This document shows, one piece after another, positions 31,268-41,182 of a stretch of DNA of 57,564 bases. Origin of the DNA: Actinomycetaceae bacterium. GTDB lineage: Bacteria > Actinomycetota > Actinomycetes > Actinomycetales > Actinomycetaceae. The first letter of the stretch is position 1, and every line of letters begins with the position of its first letter. The stretch lies in NCBI GenBank assembly GCA_030532245.1, contig JAUNLN010000009.1, positions 8,901 to 66,464 of the forward strand, in the 5' to 3' direction. The translations under genes were made by a program, and so were the position numbers. Below the pieces are notes generated by a model that searched no databases, was not told the origin of the DNA, and was given only the letters and a program-made list of their open reading frames with translations.

Positions 31268-32896
31268 TTAGTCTTCGGTGCGGTTCCTGCGGGTGCGCTT
31301 GCGCCTGCGCGGCGCGCGGCCACCTTCTTCGGAGCTACGTGAGCTTGCCCTGCTAGAACTGGGCTTGCCGGAGGATCCTTCAGAAACCGACTCGCCGCCA
31401 CCGCGCCTGGTGCGCTTGCGGTTTCGCTGCGAGCGGCCACGCGCTCCTCTTTCTCCTCGGCTACCGCGGCGACCACGGCTCCTGCGACCGCGCTCGCCCT
31501 TGCCCGAAACGTCGACGAACTCTTCAGAATCGAGGCCTTCGCGCGTGCGTTCGCTGCGCGGGAGGCGTCCGGTTACGTCGCTTGGAATGTCGAGGTCGGT
31601 GTAGAGGTGCGGTGAGGTGTGGTAGGTCTCGAGCGGTTCAGACAGGTTCAGGCCAAGAGCGTTCGAGATGAGGCCCCAGCGGGGCACGTCGTCCCAGTCC
31701 ACGAACGTAACAGCGGTGCCAGAAGCCCCCGCGCGGCCGGTGCGGCCGATGCGGTGCAGGTACACCTTCTCATCCTCGGGGCACTGGTAGTTGATCACGT
31801 GGGTTACGTCGTCAACGTCGATGCCGCGCGCCGCCACGTCGGTAGCAACAAGCACGTCGACTTTGCCCTTGCGGAACGCGCGCATAGCCTGCTCGCGCGC
31901 GCCCTGCCCGAGGTCACCGTGAAGTTCGGCGGTCGCAAAACCGCGCGAAGAAAGGTCTCGCGCAACGGATGCGGCGGTGCGCTTGGTGCGCGTGAAGATG
32001 ATGGTGAGGCCGCGTTCGCGCGCCTGCAAAATGCGTGAAACCACTTCGATCTTGTTGAGGGCGTGGCATCGGTAGATAACCTGCTTGACGCTCGCAACGG
32101 TCGGCGAGGAATCCGCCGGGTCTTGTGCGCGAATGTGGGTCGGTTGCTTCATGTAGCGCCTTGCGAGCGCAACAACTTCGCCGGGCATGGTCGCGGAGAA
32201 GAGCATTACGTGTCGGTCTGCCGGCACGCGCGACATGAGGATTTCAACGTCGGGGAGGAAGCCAAGGTCGAGCATTTCGTCGGCTTCGTCGAGCACGAGC
32301 GTGTGCACGGAGGTGAGTTTCAAAGTCTTGCGTTTCAGCAGGTCGATGAGGCGCCCGGGTGTGCCTACAACAATGTCGGTTCCACGCTTTAGCGACTCGA
32401 TCTGCGGTTCGAACGCGGCGCCGCCGTAGATTTCGGTTACGCGAATGGAGGTTTTAGAAGCGGCTTCTCGAAGGTCGCCGGCCACCTGCTTGCAGAGCTC
32501 GCGGGTGGGGAGTACGACTAGGGCTTGCGGAAGGCCGGGGAAGTGCACTTTTTGCGCGTAGTCCGGGTCGTCCGGGCGTACGACGTGCGTGAGGAGGGGC
32601 AGGCCAAAGCCTAGGGTTTTACCGGTTCCGGTTTTGGCTTGGCCGATGATGTCGCGCCTGCCGAGGGCCACGGGAAGTGTGAGCGCCTGGATGGGGAACG
32701 GGTAGGTGATGCCCTTGTCGGATAGGGCTTCGGCGAATTCGGGGGCGACCCCGAAGTCTGCGAATGATTTTTGGGCTAGGTCGTCTTTGGAGAGCTGCTC
32801 TTCGATGTCGGCTTTTGCTTCGTCGGAGTTGGTGGGCAGGGCTACGCCCTCCAGATTTACAACGCCAGCAGAGTAGGTTACGGGTTGTTCAGTCAA
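31268..32896 (-). CDS. DEAD-box RNA helicase (RhlE/DeaD type) with basic tail
   Basis: All DEAD-box motifs are present in order: Q motif (FPIQALTLPVALGRRD), I AKTGTGKT, Ia PTRELCKQ, Ib GTPGRL, II DEADEMLDLGF, III SAT, IV IIFTRTKR, V ATDVAARGIDV, VI HRIGRTGRAG. It unwinds RNA, probably in ribosome assembly or mRNA decay. The last ~100 residues are a low-complexity Arg/Ser/Gly tail (many RGRRGSRG-like units), likely RNA-binding. The frame is open to 32992, but its first 32 residues look non-coding; I chose TTG at 32896 without strong ribosome-binding support. In mycobacteria rhlE likewise sits beside the ferritin-like gene and near DUF3107 and adnAB. Confidence 0.88.
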   Translation of the reverse strand: MTEQPVTYSAGVVNLEGVALPTNSDEAKADIEEQLSKDDLAQKSFADFGVAPEFAEALSDKGITYPFPIQALTLPVALGRRDIIGQAKTGTGKTLGFGLPLLTHVVRPDDPDYAQKVHFPGLPQALVVLPTRELCKQVAGDLREAASKTSIRVTEIYGGAAFEPQIESLKRGTDIVVGTPGRLIDLLKRKTLKLTSVHTLVLDEADEMLDLGFLPDVEILMSRVPADRHVMLFSATMPGEVVALARRYMKQPTHIRAQDPADSSPTVASVKQVIYRCHALNKIEVVSRILQARERGLTIIFTRTKRTAASVARDLSSRGFATAELHGDLGQGAREQAMRAFRKGKVDVLVATDVAARGIDVDDVTHVINYQCPEDEKVYLHRIGRTGRAGASGTAVTFVDWDDVPRWGLISNALGLNLSEPLETYHTSPHLYTDLDIPSDVTGRLPRSERTREGLDSEEFVDVSGKGERGRRSRGRRGSRGERGARGRSQRNRKRTRRGGGESVSEGSSGKPSSSRASSRSSEEGGRAPRRRKRTRRNRTED

Positions 32897-33211
32897 AATT
32901 GCGTCGGTCTTTTCCTCGCTTTTGGCGGTTCTCCGGCACGCAAGGGGTGGTGCGAAAGCGAAATAGTTTCGGTACCGATCGCGCATTGTCATGAGATCGA
33001 GCGGGTGCTCTAGCGTGCAAATTTCGTTCCGGTGCGACCGGTGTGTGCTTTTAGGTTAGCAGGGTTTGAACGCTAGGAAAGATTCGTGCCGTGCGTCACG
33101 TGGCGTAAAAGGTGGGGAGAAACGCGGTTCAAACGGGTAGCGAAGAGGGGGCGCGTCATTAGGATGGAGGGGAATACTTGCAAAGATGCTAGGAGCGTTT
33201 TGGAGGCTACT

Positions 33212-33820
33212 TTGGCTAGTAATTCGTATAAGGAGCTGCTTGGACTTGGGGCGTATGCAGCGATTTCGGCGCAGACTCGTCTAGCGAAGGATGGCGATCA
33301 GGCTCCGATGCCGTGGGAGCACGTAGACATGGCGAACATGTCTGGCAGGGCTTGGGAGGGTTTCAAGCTGGTCGTTTCCGTGGCTGAATCTGAGGGCGTG
33401 GATATTGCGGAGGCGATGGCTCCGTATGAGGGCATGCTTGATGAGATTGATGCTCGCCTGCGTCCAACCACTTGGTGGGAGCGCTTAACTAAGACGTATG
33501 TGGCGATGGGTATTTTCACGGATGCTCTGCGCGAGACTGCGCTTGCTCACGGTGCTAACGACTACGCGAAAGACGTGCACGATTTTGGCCACGGCGATTG
33601 GGTTCGTAAGCGTTTGGAGCCTGAGGTTGCGGGCGATAAGCAGCTTGAGGCGCGGCTTTCGCTTTGGACGAGGCGTGTTGGCGGTGAGGCGTTGTCGCTC
33701 GTGCGCGCGTTCTATTTCACGCACCCGGAGGTACTCCAGGATGCTGATTCTGACGCGGTGATGGAACGCATCAGCGCGGCGCATAAGGAGCGTTTGGCGG
33801 CAGTTCACCTGCACGCCTAG
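33212..33820 (+). CDS. Ferritin-like-fold protein
   Basis: About 202 residues, all helical, resembling the actinobacterial ferritin-like proteins related to tRNA hydroxylase MiaE (compare Rv3210c). Helices contain SYKELLGLGAYAAISAQTRL, EGFKLVVSVAESEG and TYVAMGIFTDALRE. I cannot confirm a complete set of diiron ligands (the expected ExxH pairs are not obvious; an HxxxHG-like pattern occurs at HDFGHGDW), so catalytic ability is uncertain. The start is ambiguous: TTG at 33212 has GGAGG five bases upstream and is preferred; ATG 33164 is an alternative and the frame opens at 33086. It is divergent from the DEAD-box gene and has its own terminator. Confidence 0.72.
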   Translation: MASNSYKELLGLGAYAAISAQTRLAKDGDQAPMPWEHVDMANMSGRAWEGFKLVVSVAESEGVDIAEAMAPYEGMLDEIDARLRPTTWWERLTKTYVAMGIFTDALRETALAHGANDYAKDVHDFGHGDWVRKRLEPEVAGDKQLEARLSLWTRRVGGEALSLVRAFYFTHPEVLQDADSDAVMERISAAHKERLAAVHLHA

Positions 33821-33832
33821 GTTAAGGCACGA

Positions 33833-33860
33833 GAAAAGGGCGGCTGCGGCCGCCCTTTTC
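33833..33860 (+). terminator. Terminator of the ferritin-like gene
   Basis: GAAAAGGGCGGC (33833-33844) and GCCGCCCTTTTC (33849-33860) form a 12-bp stem with a TGCG loop; T-rich on both strands, so it may also stop transcription from the opposite side. Confidence 0.9.
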
Positions 33861-33980
33861 TTACGTCTTTGCGCTGTTTGAGCGCGCTGTTTGAGCACAT
33901 TGTTGGCGCGTGTTGCCGGTCTGTAGCACTCGGATTGCGAGTGTGCTGCCTGGTATGCGCCTATCGCCGGTGTTGGTTGT

Positions 33981-34205
33981 TTAACCTACGGTGAATCCGA
34001 CGGGGATGCGCTTGGATTCTGCGACGAGCACGTAGCCGAGCTTGTCGCTGGGAATCATGACGCGGCGGTTGTTGGAGTCGGTAAGCGACAGGCTCTTGCC
34101 GTTGTTCAGCGCTTCTTCGACTTTGGCGAAGAGCTCTTCTTCACTCATCTCAACTTCGAAGGCCAGTTCGCGCGAGACGCCTGAAATACCAATCTGAATG
34201 ATCAT
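33981..34205 (-). CDS. DUF3107 small protein
   Basis: A 74-residue DUF3107 protein, restricted to actinobacteria (mycobacterial Rv3208A/TB9.4 type). It starts MIIQIGISGVSRELAFEVEM and ends LGYVLVAESKRIPVGFTVG. ATG at 34205 has AAGGAAGG upstream; an open frame of 12 more codons to 34241 is not conserved. Function is unknown; some databases call it an ATP-binding protein, which the sequence itself does not show. It is divergent from adnA, an arrangement I recall being close to the mycobacterial order. Confidence 0.88.
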   Translation of the reverse strand: MIIQIGISGVSRELAFEVEMSEEELFAKVEEALNNGKSLSLTDSNNRRVMIPSDKLGYVLVAESKRIPVGFTVG

Positions 34206-34312
34206 GTTTTTCCTTCCTTCTTTTGCCTCTATGGTAGGCAAAATGCGGCATTCGCGCGACGCCGATTTAGCTTTTCAAAAACTTTGTCCGTGCCCTGTGA
34301 TGGAATAAACGC

Positions 34313-37300
34313 ATGATGGATTCTGTGAAGTTGCAAAGTGAGTCCCTGCGTCTGGCTGTGCGTTCGAAGTCGTTCGGTGAGTTGGATGAGGCGAACACGC
34401 GGGTTGTGAGCCAGATAGTGGAGGGTGATGGCGCGGTTGTTGTGCGCGGTGCCCCGGGTTCTGGGCGCACGTCCGTTGCGATTGCGGTAGCAAGGGGGCT
34501 GCGCGAGAAACTTGGCGGCGACGTGTTTGTGATTACGCCGGATCGTTTGCGCGCCGACCTGTTGCAGCGCGCGGGTGAGCTAGCACTTCCTGGCGTGGTG
34601 CGTCCGGTGCGCACGCCGATTGCACTCGCGTACGCGTACGCGTCTAAGTGGTATGTGGAGCGGGAGAATCCGCTTCCAGCCCCGCAACTTTTGACGGGTG
34701 CGATGGAAGATAGCGAGGTCGCCCAAGCCATTGAAGAAGGCGTTGTGCAGTGGCCGGAATCCGTCTCGAAGGCGCTTCAAATGCCCGAGTTTAGGATGGA
34801 AATCCGTAACTTGATGGCTAGAACTCGAGAGGCCGGCTTTGATGGCGCGCAGCTTGAGGAGCTTGGCCGCAGGTTTGGCCGCGAAATCTGGGTTTCCACG
34901 GGTCAGTTAATGCAGGTGAGGAGCCGGGCAAACGAGGCTAGGCAGGCAAACGCCGAAAACGTTTCGGCGTCCGCAGGTGAGAACGAATCCGACGCTCAAG
35001 CGACTGCTGAGTTGGAGCCCCCGCTCTTTGAGTCCGCCGCATTCCAGGAGCACGCGGCTCGCATCATCCGCGATTGGAATGAGAAGCAGGGCGAGGAGGG
35101 CGTCTTTGACGCCCTAGAGGTGCCTTCTGCGGTAGTGGTTGATGATCTTCAAGACTGCACGAGGGCAACGCTGTCGCTACTGGAGGCGCTTGCGAGCGCG
35201 GGCACGCGAGTTGTTGTGACCGCAGATTCAGATGTAGCCGTGTCGGTGTATCGAGGCGGTGAACCACACCTCGATGGCCAGCTGATCGAACGGCTCGGCG
35301 CAAACGTCGTGAACCTAGGCCCAACTCATCGGGGAAACCAGTCGATGCGCTACATCGTTCAGCGCGTTACTGAGCGAACCACCGTGCAACACGATGCCCA
35401 GCACCGCCTGCAAGGCTCGGTCGATCCGAGAGAAGATTCCTCCGGCCTGTCCGTGAAAACTTACGGCTCGTTTGCGCAAGAATCCAACGCTATCGCCCGC
35501 ACGATAATGCGCTATCAGCTGGGCGTGGGCCCCGGAATCGAACGGCCCGTACCACTTAGCGAGCAAGCAGTTATCGTGCGCAACAGCGCGGACGTGCAAA
35601 GAATCCGCTTTGGCCTGCTTAGAAACGGTATTGAAACAACGGTTAGGCGCCGCGCAATCGTCTACGCCTCCGACCCAACCGCGTCGATGCTACTACTCCT
35701 CCTAGTCCCAATAACTGAGGGGCTTAGCGAAGGCGAGTTGTTCGACCGCCTGTTGCGCAGCCCGCTCGTAAACGCGCACACCACCAAGCTTCGCAAGGTG
35801 AGCGACATCTTCAAGGTGCGCATCGGCGGGGCCGAGTCGATGCTTCATATGGCTGAGGTTCTCGCCTCCGATGAGGAGGGAGTTGCCGACTTGAAACAGC
35901 ACATCGCGAAGGTCGGGCTAGCCGATGTTCTCGGTGACCTAACGCGCGCATTTGAGCTCCTCAAACTTGGGCGCAAGGTTCGCGAAAGCGCGCCGCAACA
36001 GGCCCTATGGGAACTTTGGAAAACCGCTGATGTTGAAGAATCTTGGACGAAGCGCGCGCTCCAGCCCGGTGCCGACTCCGCGATTTACGATGAGCGTCTC
36101 GACGCCGTTGTGTCGCTGTTCCGCACGGCCGACGTTTGGAGTCAGCGCCGCGAGAGCGACACCGCAGAAGATTTCGCCCTAGAGATTCTCGCCCAGCGCA
36201 TTCCATCCGACACGCTCGCTCCCACGGGTAAACGCCCGCTCGGAGTTCAGGTTCTCACGGTTGCCGACGCGATCGGGCAGGAGTGGGACGTCGTCTACAT
36301 CGCTTCGATGCAGGATGGAAAGTGGCCAAACCTGGCGCTTCGCGACCGTATTAGTTACGCGGGAGACGTAACCGAGCTGAGCAATATTCCAAAGGCGGAG
36401 TGGAACAACATTTCGTCTTGGAACACGGGCCAGGCCAGGCGAAAGTCTGCGCTAACCACCGAATACCGCCAGCTTGCCGCCGCAGTGTCGAGGGCGAAGC
36501 ACGCACTGCACATCTCGGCAGTACAAAATGAGGAAGACGCCCCCTCACAGTTCGTGTACAAACTTGCTCTTTGGACGGGCACGGGCCTAATCGAAGGTGT
36601 CCACCTACCCGTAACCCCCGTCGATCCGGGTGTAGACACGCGCTCACTGGTTGCAAGCCTGCGCCAAAAAGTCGCAATGATTCCAGACGAAACGCAGCGC
36701 CAAAACCTGGCTGTGCTCCTTGCCCTGCTCGCTGAATCAGGCGTTGAAATCGCAAACCCGAACCATTGGAATGGCGTTGGCGGTCTAACCACCTCCGAGC
36801 CGATAGTTGAGGGCATGCCTACACTTTCACCCTCACAGCTCGAGACGCTGGTGAAGTGTCCCGCACGCTGGTTCCTAACCCGCCACGGCGGTTCGGTGCC
36901 GGCAAACGTCAGCATTATGACGGGTAACTTGATCCACAAGATTGCAGAGGAAACGCCCGAAGCTACTTTCGATGAGCAACTCGAAAAGTTGAGCGAGCTT
37001 TGGGACGACGAAGAGTTTGATCGGGAAACCACGCTTGGGAAAGCCCACTACGAAGACACCGTTACAAAGCTCGAACGCCTGTCCAACTACTTGCAGCAGT
37101 GGAAGGGAAAACACGTCGATCTTGAGATGCCAATCTTCCAAGAGGTAGACATCGACGGGGTAAAGTTCCGCATCGCGGGGCGTATCGACCGTCTCGAACA
37201 CACTGAAGATGGCGTGGTTGTCACCGACATCAAGACGGGATTCGTAGGCACGCAAAAAGACACGAAGAAGCACCTCCAGCTCGCGGCATACCAGTTTGCG

Positions 37301-37606
37301 CTTCAAGCCATGGGCTTCGACGTTCACATGGCGCGTCTGCTAGCACTGAAGGAAAAAGACCCAACAAAGTACGTGCAACCCGGTCTTTTCAAAACGCCGC
37401 CCAGTGAGGCTCCAGTTACCGCTTCAGGTGAGGAAGGGGCGCCGCCCCCAAGCCTTCGAGACGAGCTTGCCCGAACGATCACGAGCGCGGTTCAGGCATT
37501 AGAGAGGGATTCGTTCCCCGCGAGGCCAGACGAAAACTACTGCGCACACTGCCCGGTTAAAAACTCGTGTCCGGCGAAGAATGAGGGAGAGAGGACTCTT
37601 AAATGA
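34313..37606 (+). CDS. adnA: AdnA: helicase-nuclease subunit with inactive-looking ATP site
   Basis: A 1097-residue UvrD-like protein with a C-terminal PD-(D/E)XK nuclease. The Walker A reads GAPGSGRTS (46-54), with Arg52 in place of the essential Lys, and the Walker B region is VVVDDLQD rather than DEFQD. This matches AdnA of the mycobacterial AdnAB machine, whose motor domain is vestigial. The nuclease core is GRIDRLEHTEDGVVVTDIKTG. Four cysteines for an AddB-type Fe-S cluster are seen: Cys849 (LVKCPARW) and Cys1077, 1080 and 1086 (CAHCPVKNSC). AdnAB resects double-strand breaks for recombination. Its stop overlaps the adnB start by 4 bp (ATGA), so they are co-translated. Confidence 0.92.
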   Translation: MMDSVKLQSESLRLAVRSKSFGELDEANTRVVSQIVEGDGAVVVRGAPGSGRTSVAIAVARGLREKLGGDVFVITPDRLRADLLQRAGELALPGVVRPVRTPIALAYAYASKWYVERENPLPAPQLLTGAMEDSEVAQAIEEGVVQWPESVSKALQMPEFRMEIRNLMARTREAGFDGAQLEELGRRFGREIWVSTGQLMQVRSRANEARQANAENVSASAGENESDAQATAELEPPLFESAAFQEHAARIIRDWNEKQGEEGVFDALEVPSAVVVDDLQDCTRATLSLLEALASAGTRVVVTADSDVAVSVYRGGEPHLDGQLIERLGANVVNLGPTHRGNQSMRYIVQRVTERTTVQHDAQHRLQGSVDPREDSSGLSVKTYGSFAQESNAIARTIMRYQLGVGPGIERPVPLSEQAVIVRNSADVQRIRFGLLRNGIETTVRRRAIVYASDPTASMLLLLLVPITEGLSEGELFDRLLRSPLVNAHTTKLRKVSDIFKVRIGGAESMLHMAEVLASDEEGVADLKQHIAKVGLADVLGDLTRAFELLKLGRKVRESAPQQALWELWKTADVEESWTKRALQPGADSAIYDERLDAVVSLFRTADVWSQRRESDTAEDFALEILAQRIPSDTLAPTGKRPLGVQVLTVADAIGQEWDVVYIASMQDGKWPNLALRDRISYAGDVTELSNIPKAEWNNISSWNTGQARRKSALTTEYRQLAAAVSRAKHALHISAVQNEEDAPSQFVYKLALWTGTGLIEGVHLPVTPVDPGVDTRSLVASLRQKVAMIPDETQRQNLAVLLALLAESGVEIANPNHWNGVGGLTTSEPIVEGMPTLSPSQLETLVKCPARWFLTRHGGSVPANVSIMTGNLIHKIAEETPEATFDEQLEKLSELWDDEEFDRETTLGKAHYEDTVTKLERLSNYLQQWKGKHVDLEMPIFQEVDIDGVKFRIAGRIDRLEHTEDGVVVTDIKTGFVGTQKDTKKHLQLAAYQFALQAMGFDVHMARLLALKEKDPTKYVQPGLFKTPPSEAPVTASGEEGAPPPSLRDELARTITSAVQALERDSFPARPDENYCAHCPVKNSCPAKNEGERTLK

Positions 37607-40600
37607 AACTGACGGTCAGGCAGTTCGTGCAGGCTCTAAACGAGCAGTTGAAGCCAGGCGAAAAGAAGATTCTCCTCTCCAACGATCAGGCGGAAGTTGT
37701 TGCCGCCCCGAGCGTCCCGACCCTCGTGGTTGCAGGCGCAGGTTCTGGCAAGACGGAGGTCATGTCGCTGCGCGCCCTCTACCTTCTTTACCGTGACGAC
37801 CTCGAGCCCGATTCGATTCTTGGCCTCACGTTCACGAGGAAGGCAACAGCTAACTTCCGTGAGCGCCTCTCGCGCCAGTTGGAGCTCATGCGCCGCGCGG
37901 GGCTGCTAAGTGATGAGGAGTTGGCCGGCCTGGAGCCAACGGTGTCCACGTATAACGCGTTCGCTAAAAACATGGTGACGGAGTACGGGCTGCAGATTGG
38001 TGTGAGCCCGTCGGTTGCTCAGATGAGTGAGGCGCGGGCGTGGCAGGTGGTGGATAACCTGCTGGAGCGCTACACGGGTGAACTGCCGAACGCGAGCGTG
38101 AAGACCATGCGTGAGGCTATCTTGGCGCTTTCGCAAAGCCTCACCGAACACCAGATTGATCCGATGGATGCGGCTAAGCAGTTTGAACGCACAGCGCAAG
38201 CCATTGAAAACGCAGCACCATCGCTGGGTAAGAACGGGCGCAAGCGGACGAAGGTCAGCTCGTCGATCAAATCGTTCGGCCAGCGCATGCACGACAAAGC
38301 TCTGCTCATGCCACTCGTGCAACAGTACTGGGATTACAAGCGCGAGTGGGATCTCATCGACTTCACCGACCAGTTGGCGCTCGCACGCAAGATCATCGAG
38401 GCGAGCCCCGAGGTAGTGGAGGAGATCAGGAGCCAGTACAAGGCGATCCTGCTCGACGAATTCCAAGACACCTCCGTCGGCCAGTTGGAGCTGTTCTCCG
38501 GCCTCTTCCACGACACTGCCGCAACCGCGGTTGGAGACCCGAACCAGGCGATCTACGGCTGGAGGGGTGCTTCCGCCGCCTCCCTTTCAATGTTCCAACC
38601 GAGTTTTGACCGCGAGAGGCGAGGCGAAGTTCTCCAACTGCGCGATGCTTGGCGTAACTGGCCCAACATTTTGGAGGCCGCAAACCGTGTGATCCAGCCA
38701 GATGAGGTCGAAGTAAAAACTAGGCAGGAGGCGTTCCGGGGCGTCAACCTCGCAGTACCGATCTCAATGGACGGTTTGCGTGCCAACCCGAACCATCCGG
38801 GCAAGGGGCTGATCACCTTCCTATACCCTGCGACCCAGGATGAAGAGTTCGAGTTCGTTGCCCGCCAGATTAAACAGTGGCAGGTCAGCGTGAAACCCGG
38901 TGAAAAACTGCCGTCGATCGCGGTCCTTTCTCGCACACGCAAGGCATTGCCCCTCCTTTACAAGCACCTGCAAGACTTCAACGTAAACGCGCGGATTATA
39001 GGCGTCGGCGGATTGCTCACCGAGCCGGCAGTCACCGACGTTCTTGCAACTATGCGCGCGCTCGTCGAACCAGACAATGGCGCCGCCGTGATGCGCCTAG
39101 TGTCAAACCTCGACCTGTCGGCAAAGGACATCTCAATCCTGTGGGACTGGGCAAGGCAACTAGGCCGAAAACGAGTAAGCGACGCTGCGGCCTCCGACCC
39201 GTCAGAAGCCGGCAACGGCGACGGCGGAAATACCGACTTGCGCACCGAGTTCCTCCTCGACGCCGTGCTGTATCCTCCCAAGGTCGGCTGGAAGAAGAGT
39301 GGAACCGTTGGCTTTAGTGAGGAGGCGCGGGCACGGGTACTCCTTTTGGGTAAGCGCTTGGAGCGAGTGCGCGAGCACATGGACCTCGGCGTTGCCGCGC
39401 TGATTGCAAAAATCGTGCGCATACTCGACCTCGACCTAGACATTGCGGCCGACCCGTTCGACAACCAGGGCGAAGTCGCGATCGACGCGTTCATCGAGTT
39501 TGCCGCAAACTATGAGGCGGAAACCCCGTTCGCATCCGTTCGAAACTTCCTCGATTGGGTCGACATCACGCTCGACGCGGAAGAGCGCCTCGAAGCGCCC
39601 GTCAGCGAACCAGACGAAGACGTGGTTCAACTACTCACGATCCACCAGTCGAAGGGCTTGGAATGGGACAAGGTCGTGGTCGTAGGCCTCACCGAGTCGA
39701 ACTTCCCAGGCGTCGGCAGGGCGTCTAGCAAGGTGGGAGAAAAATACGGTTCTCTAGACTCGCCGTATCCGGAGATTCAGCCGATAGGCGGTTGGATGTC
39801 CGAGCTTAAAGAACTGCCCTACGACATGCGCCTCGATCGCGAACACTTGGGGGCTACCGTCTTGCCCGTCCTAGGTGACCTGCAAGACCTAGAAGTAGTC
39901 GAGATTGAGCAGCGCTACAACGAGTATCGCCTCCAGCTTGCACTACACGAGCACGAGGAGGCTCGCCGCCTTGCCTACGTTGCCTGGACGCGCGCCTCAA
40001 ACGAGCTCGTACTCGCGGGGTCTTGGTACCCCGGAAGAACTCCACGATTCCCCTCACGCTACCTGCTTCAAATGCTGAAGGCCCGCATAGGTGACGAGGA
40101 GGAAAGCCTGGTGCGGCGCAAGTACAACAACGAATACTTCGGTCTGAAACTCAAAGATTTGAGGCGCCTCGTTGTCGAATACCTGGCGGACGCCGAGCCT
40201 CCGGCACCGGCCGACGAGGGTGCCGGTTCGTTCCCCCGCCAGCCTTCCCGCTCCCGTGAACTTATGACGCAGGCCGGCGGGGTGGTCGAGGCGCAAATCG
40301 AGGCAACCCGGCAAAAGCTTGATGCCGGCGGAAGCATTGACGAACTACTCGAGGGTGCTTTGAACCAACTAGTTGAAGGTAAGAGCGTCCAAGAAACTGC
40401 AGAACTGCACAGGCTAGTTCGTGCGGTTCGAGACGCCATCTACCGCGAAAAGCAAGAGGCCTACTCCGAGACCGTGATCGAAGTCGACCGTTTGAACGCC
40501 ACGCAGGCGCAGCGATTCTTGGAAGACCCGAACGCATTTGCCCTGTCGCTGCGCAGACCCGTTCCACCCGAGCCGAGTGTAGGTGCGCAGATTGGTACCC

Positions 40601-41175
40601 TGTTCCACCGTTGGGCAGAACAGTGGCTCGGTAAAGCCGCGCAGTTCGACCAAAACACGGAGCCGGTAACGAACGTCGCGATCCTTGACACCGCTGAAGA
40701 GCCAGAGCAGGGGGCAGACGGTTCTCTAAGCTTCGAGCTACGCCAAATCGAACACCTCATTGCACGGGCGAAGCAGATCCTCGGTGAAAACCCCGCGGGC
40801 GTTCAGGCGGTAGAGGAGGACTTCTCATACAGTCGAGACGGAATCACGATCAGAGGTCGCTACGACGCCGTTTTGAAGATCGACGGCAAGTGGGTCGTTT
40901 TGGATTGGAAGTCCGGTGCGCCGCCTCGCGCGGGAGCAAAGAACCGATACATCAAAAACTACGCGACACAGCTTGAAATCTATCGCCGCGCACTAGCCGA
41001 GCGAGAGGGCCTCGAACCAGAAGACGTAGACGCAGTCCTCGTGTTCCTCGGAGGCAAGGATTGCCCGCTAGAGGAGCGCAAGGTTCGCCTCGAAGACCTG
41101 CAAGCAATCCTCAAAGATTACGACTTCGAACGAGATTGGAAGAGCGCTACAGCGACCCTCTCCTTTGAAGATTAA
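37603..41175 (+). CDS. adnB: AdnB: active motor and nuclease subunit
   Basis: A 1190-residue superfamily 1A helicase fused to a RecB-like nuclease. Motif I is VVAGAGSGKTEV (Lys50), Ia GLTFTRKATANF, II ILLDEFQDTSV, III AVGDPNQAIYGWRGAS, V TIHQSKGLEWDKVVVVGL and VI AYVAWTRASNELVL. The C-terminal nuclease has LFHRWAEQWL, then GRYDAVLKIDGKWVVLDWKSG, containing the metal-binding Asp and the Asp-x-Lys. It is the DNA-translocating engine of AdnAB. It follows adnA with a 4-bp overlap. An extra Glu-rich region separates the helicase and nuclease. Everything needed for activity appears intact. Confidence 0.93.
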   Translation: MKLTVRQFVQALNEQLKPGEKKILLSNDQAEVVAAPSVPTLVVAGAGSGKTEVMSLRALYLLYRDDLEPDSILGLTFTRKATANFRERLSRQLELMRRAGLLSDEELAGLEPTVSTYNAFAKNMVTEYGLQIGVSPSVAQMSEARAWQVVDNLLERYTGELPNASVKTMREAILALSQSLTEHQIDPMDAAKQFERTAQAIENAAPSLGKNGRKRTKVSSSIKSFGQRMHDKALLMPLVQQYWDYKREWDLIDFTDQLALARKIIEASPEVVEEIRSQYKAILLDEFQDTSVGQLELFSGLFHDTAATAVGDPNQAIYGWRGASAASLSMFQPSFDRERRGEVLQLRDAWRNWPNILEAANRVIQPDEVEVKTRQEAFRGVNLAVPISMDGLRANPNHPGKGLITFLYPATQDEEFEFVARQIKQWQVSVKPGEKLPSIAVLSRTRKALPLLYKHLQDFNVNARIIGVGGLLTEPAVTDVLATMRALVEPDNGAAVMRLVSNLDLSAKDISILWDWARQLGRKRVSDAAASDPSEAGNGDGGNTDLRTEFLLDAVLYPPKVGWKKSGTVGFSEEARARVLLLGKRLERVREHMDLGVAALIAKIVRILDLDLDIAADPFDNQGEVAIDAFIEFAANYEAETPFASVRNFLDWVDITLDAEERLEAPVSEPDEDVVQLLTIHQSKGLEWDKVVVVGLTESNFPGVGRASSKVGEKYGSLDSPYPEIQPIGGWMSELKELPYDMRLDREHLGATVLPVLGDLQDLEVVEIEQRYNEYRLQLALHEHEEARRLAYVAWTRASNELVLAGSWYPGRTPRFPSRYLLQMLKARIGDEEESLVRRKYNNEYFGLKLKDLRRLVVEYLADAEPPAPADEGAGSFPRQPSRSRELMTQAGGVVEAQIEATRQKLDAGGSIDELLEGALNQLVEGKSVQETAELHRLVRAVRDAIYREKQEAYSETVIEVDRLNATQAQRFLEDPNAFALSLRRPVPPEPSVGAQIGTLFHRWAEQWLGKAAQFDQNTEPVTNVAILDTAEEPEQGADGSLSFELRQIEHLIARAKQILGENPAGVQAVEEDFSYSRDGITIRGRYDAVLKIDGKWVVLDWKSGAPPRAGAKNRYIKNYATQLEIYRRALAEREGLEPEDVDAVLVFLGGKDCPLEERKVRLEDLQAILKDYDFERDWKSATATLSFED

Positions 41176-41182
41176 CGAGGGT

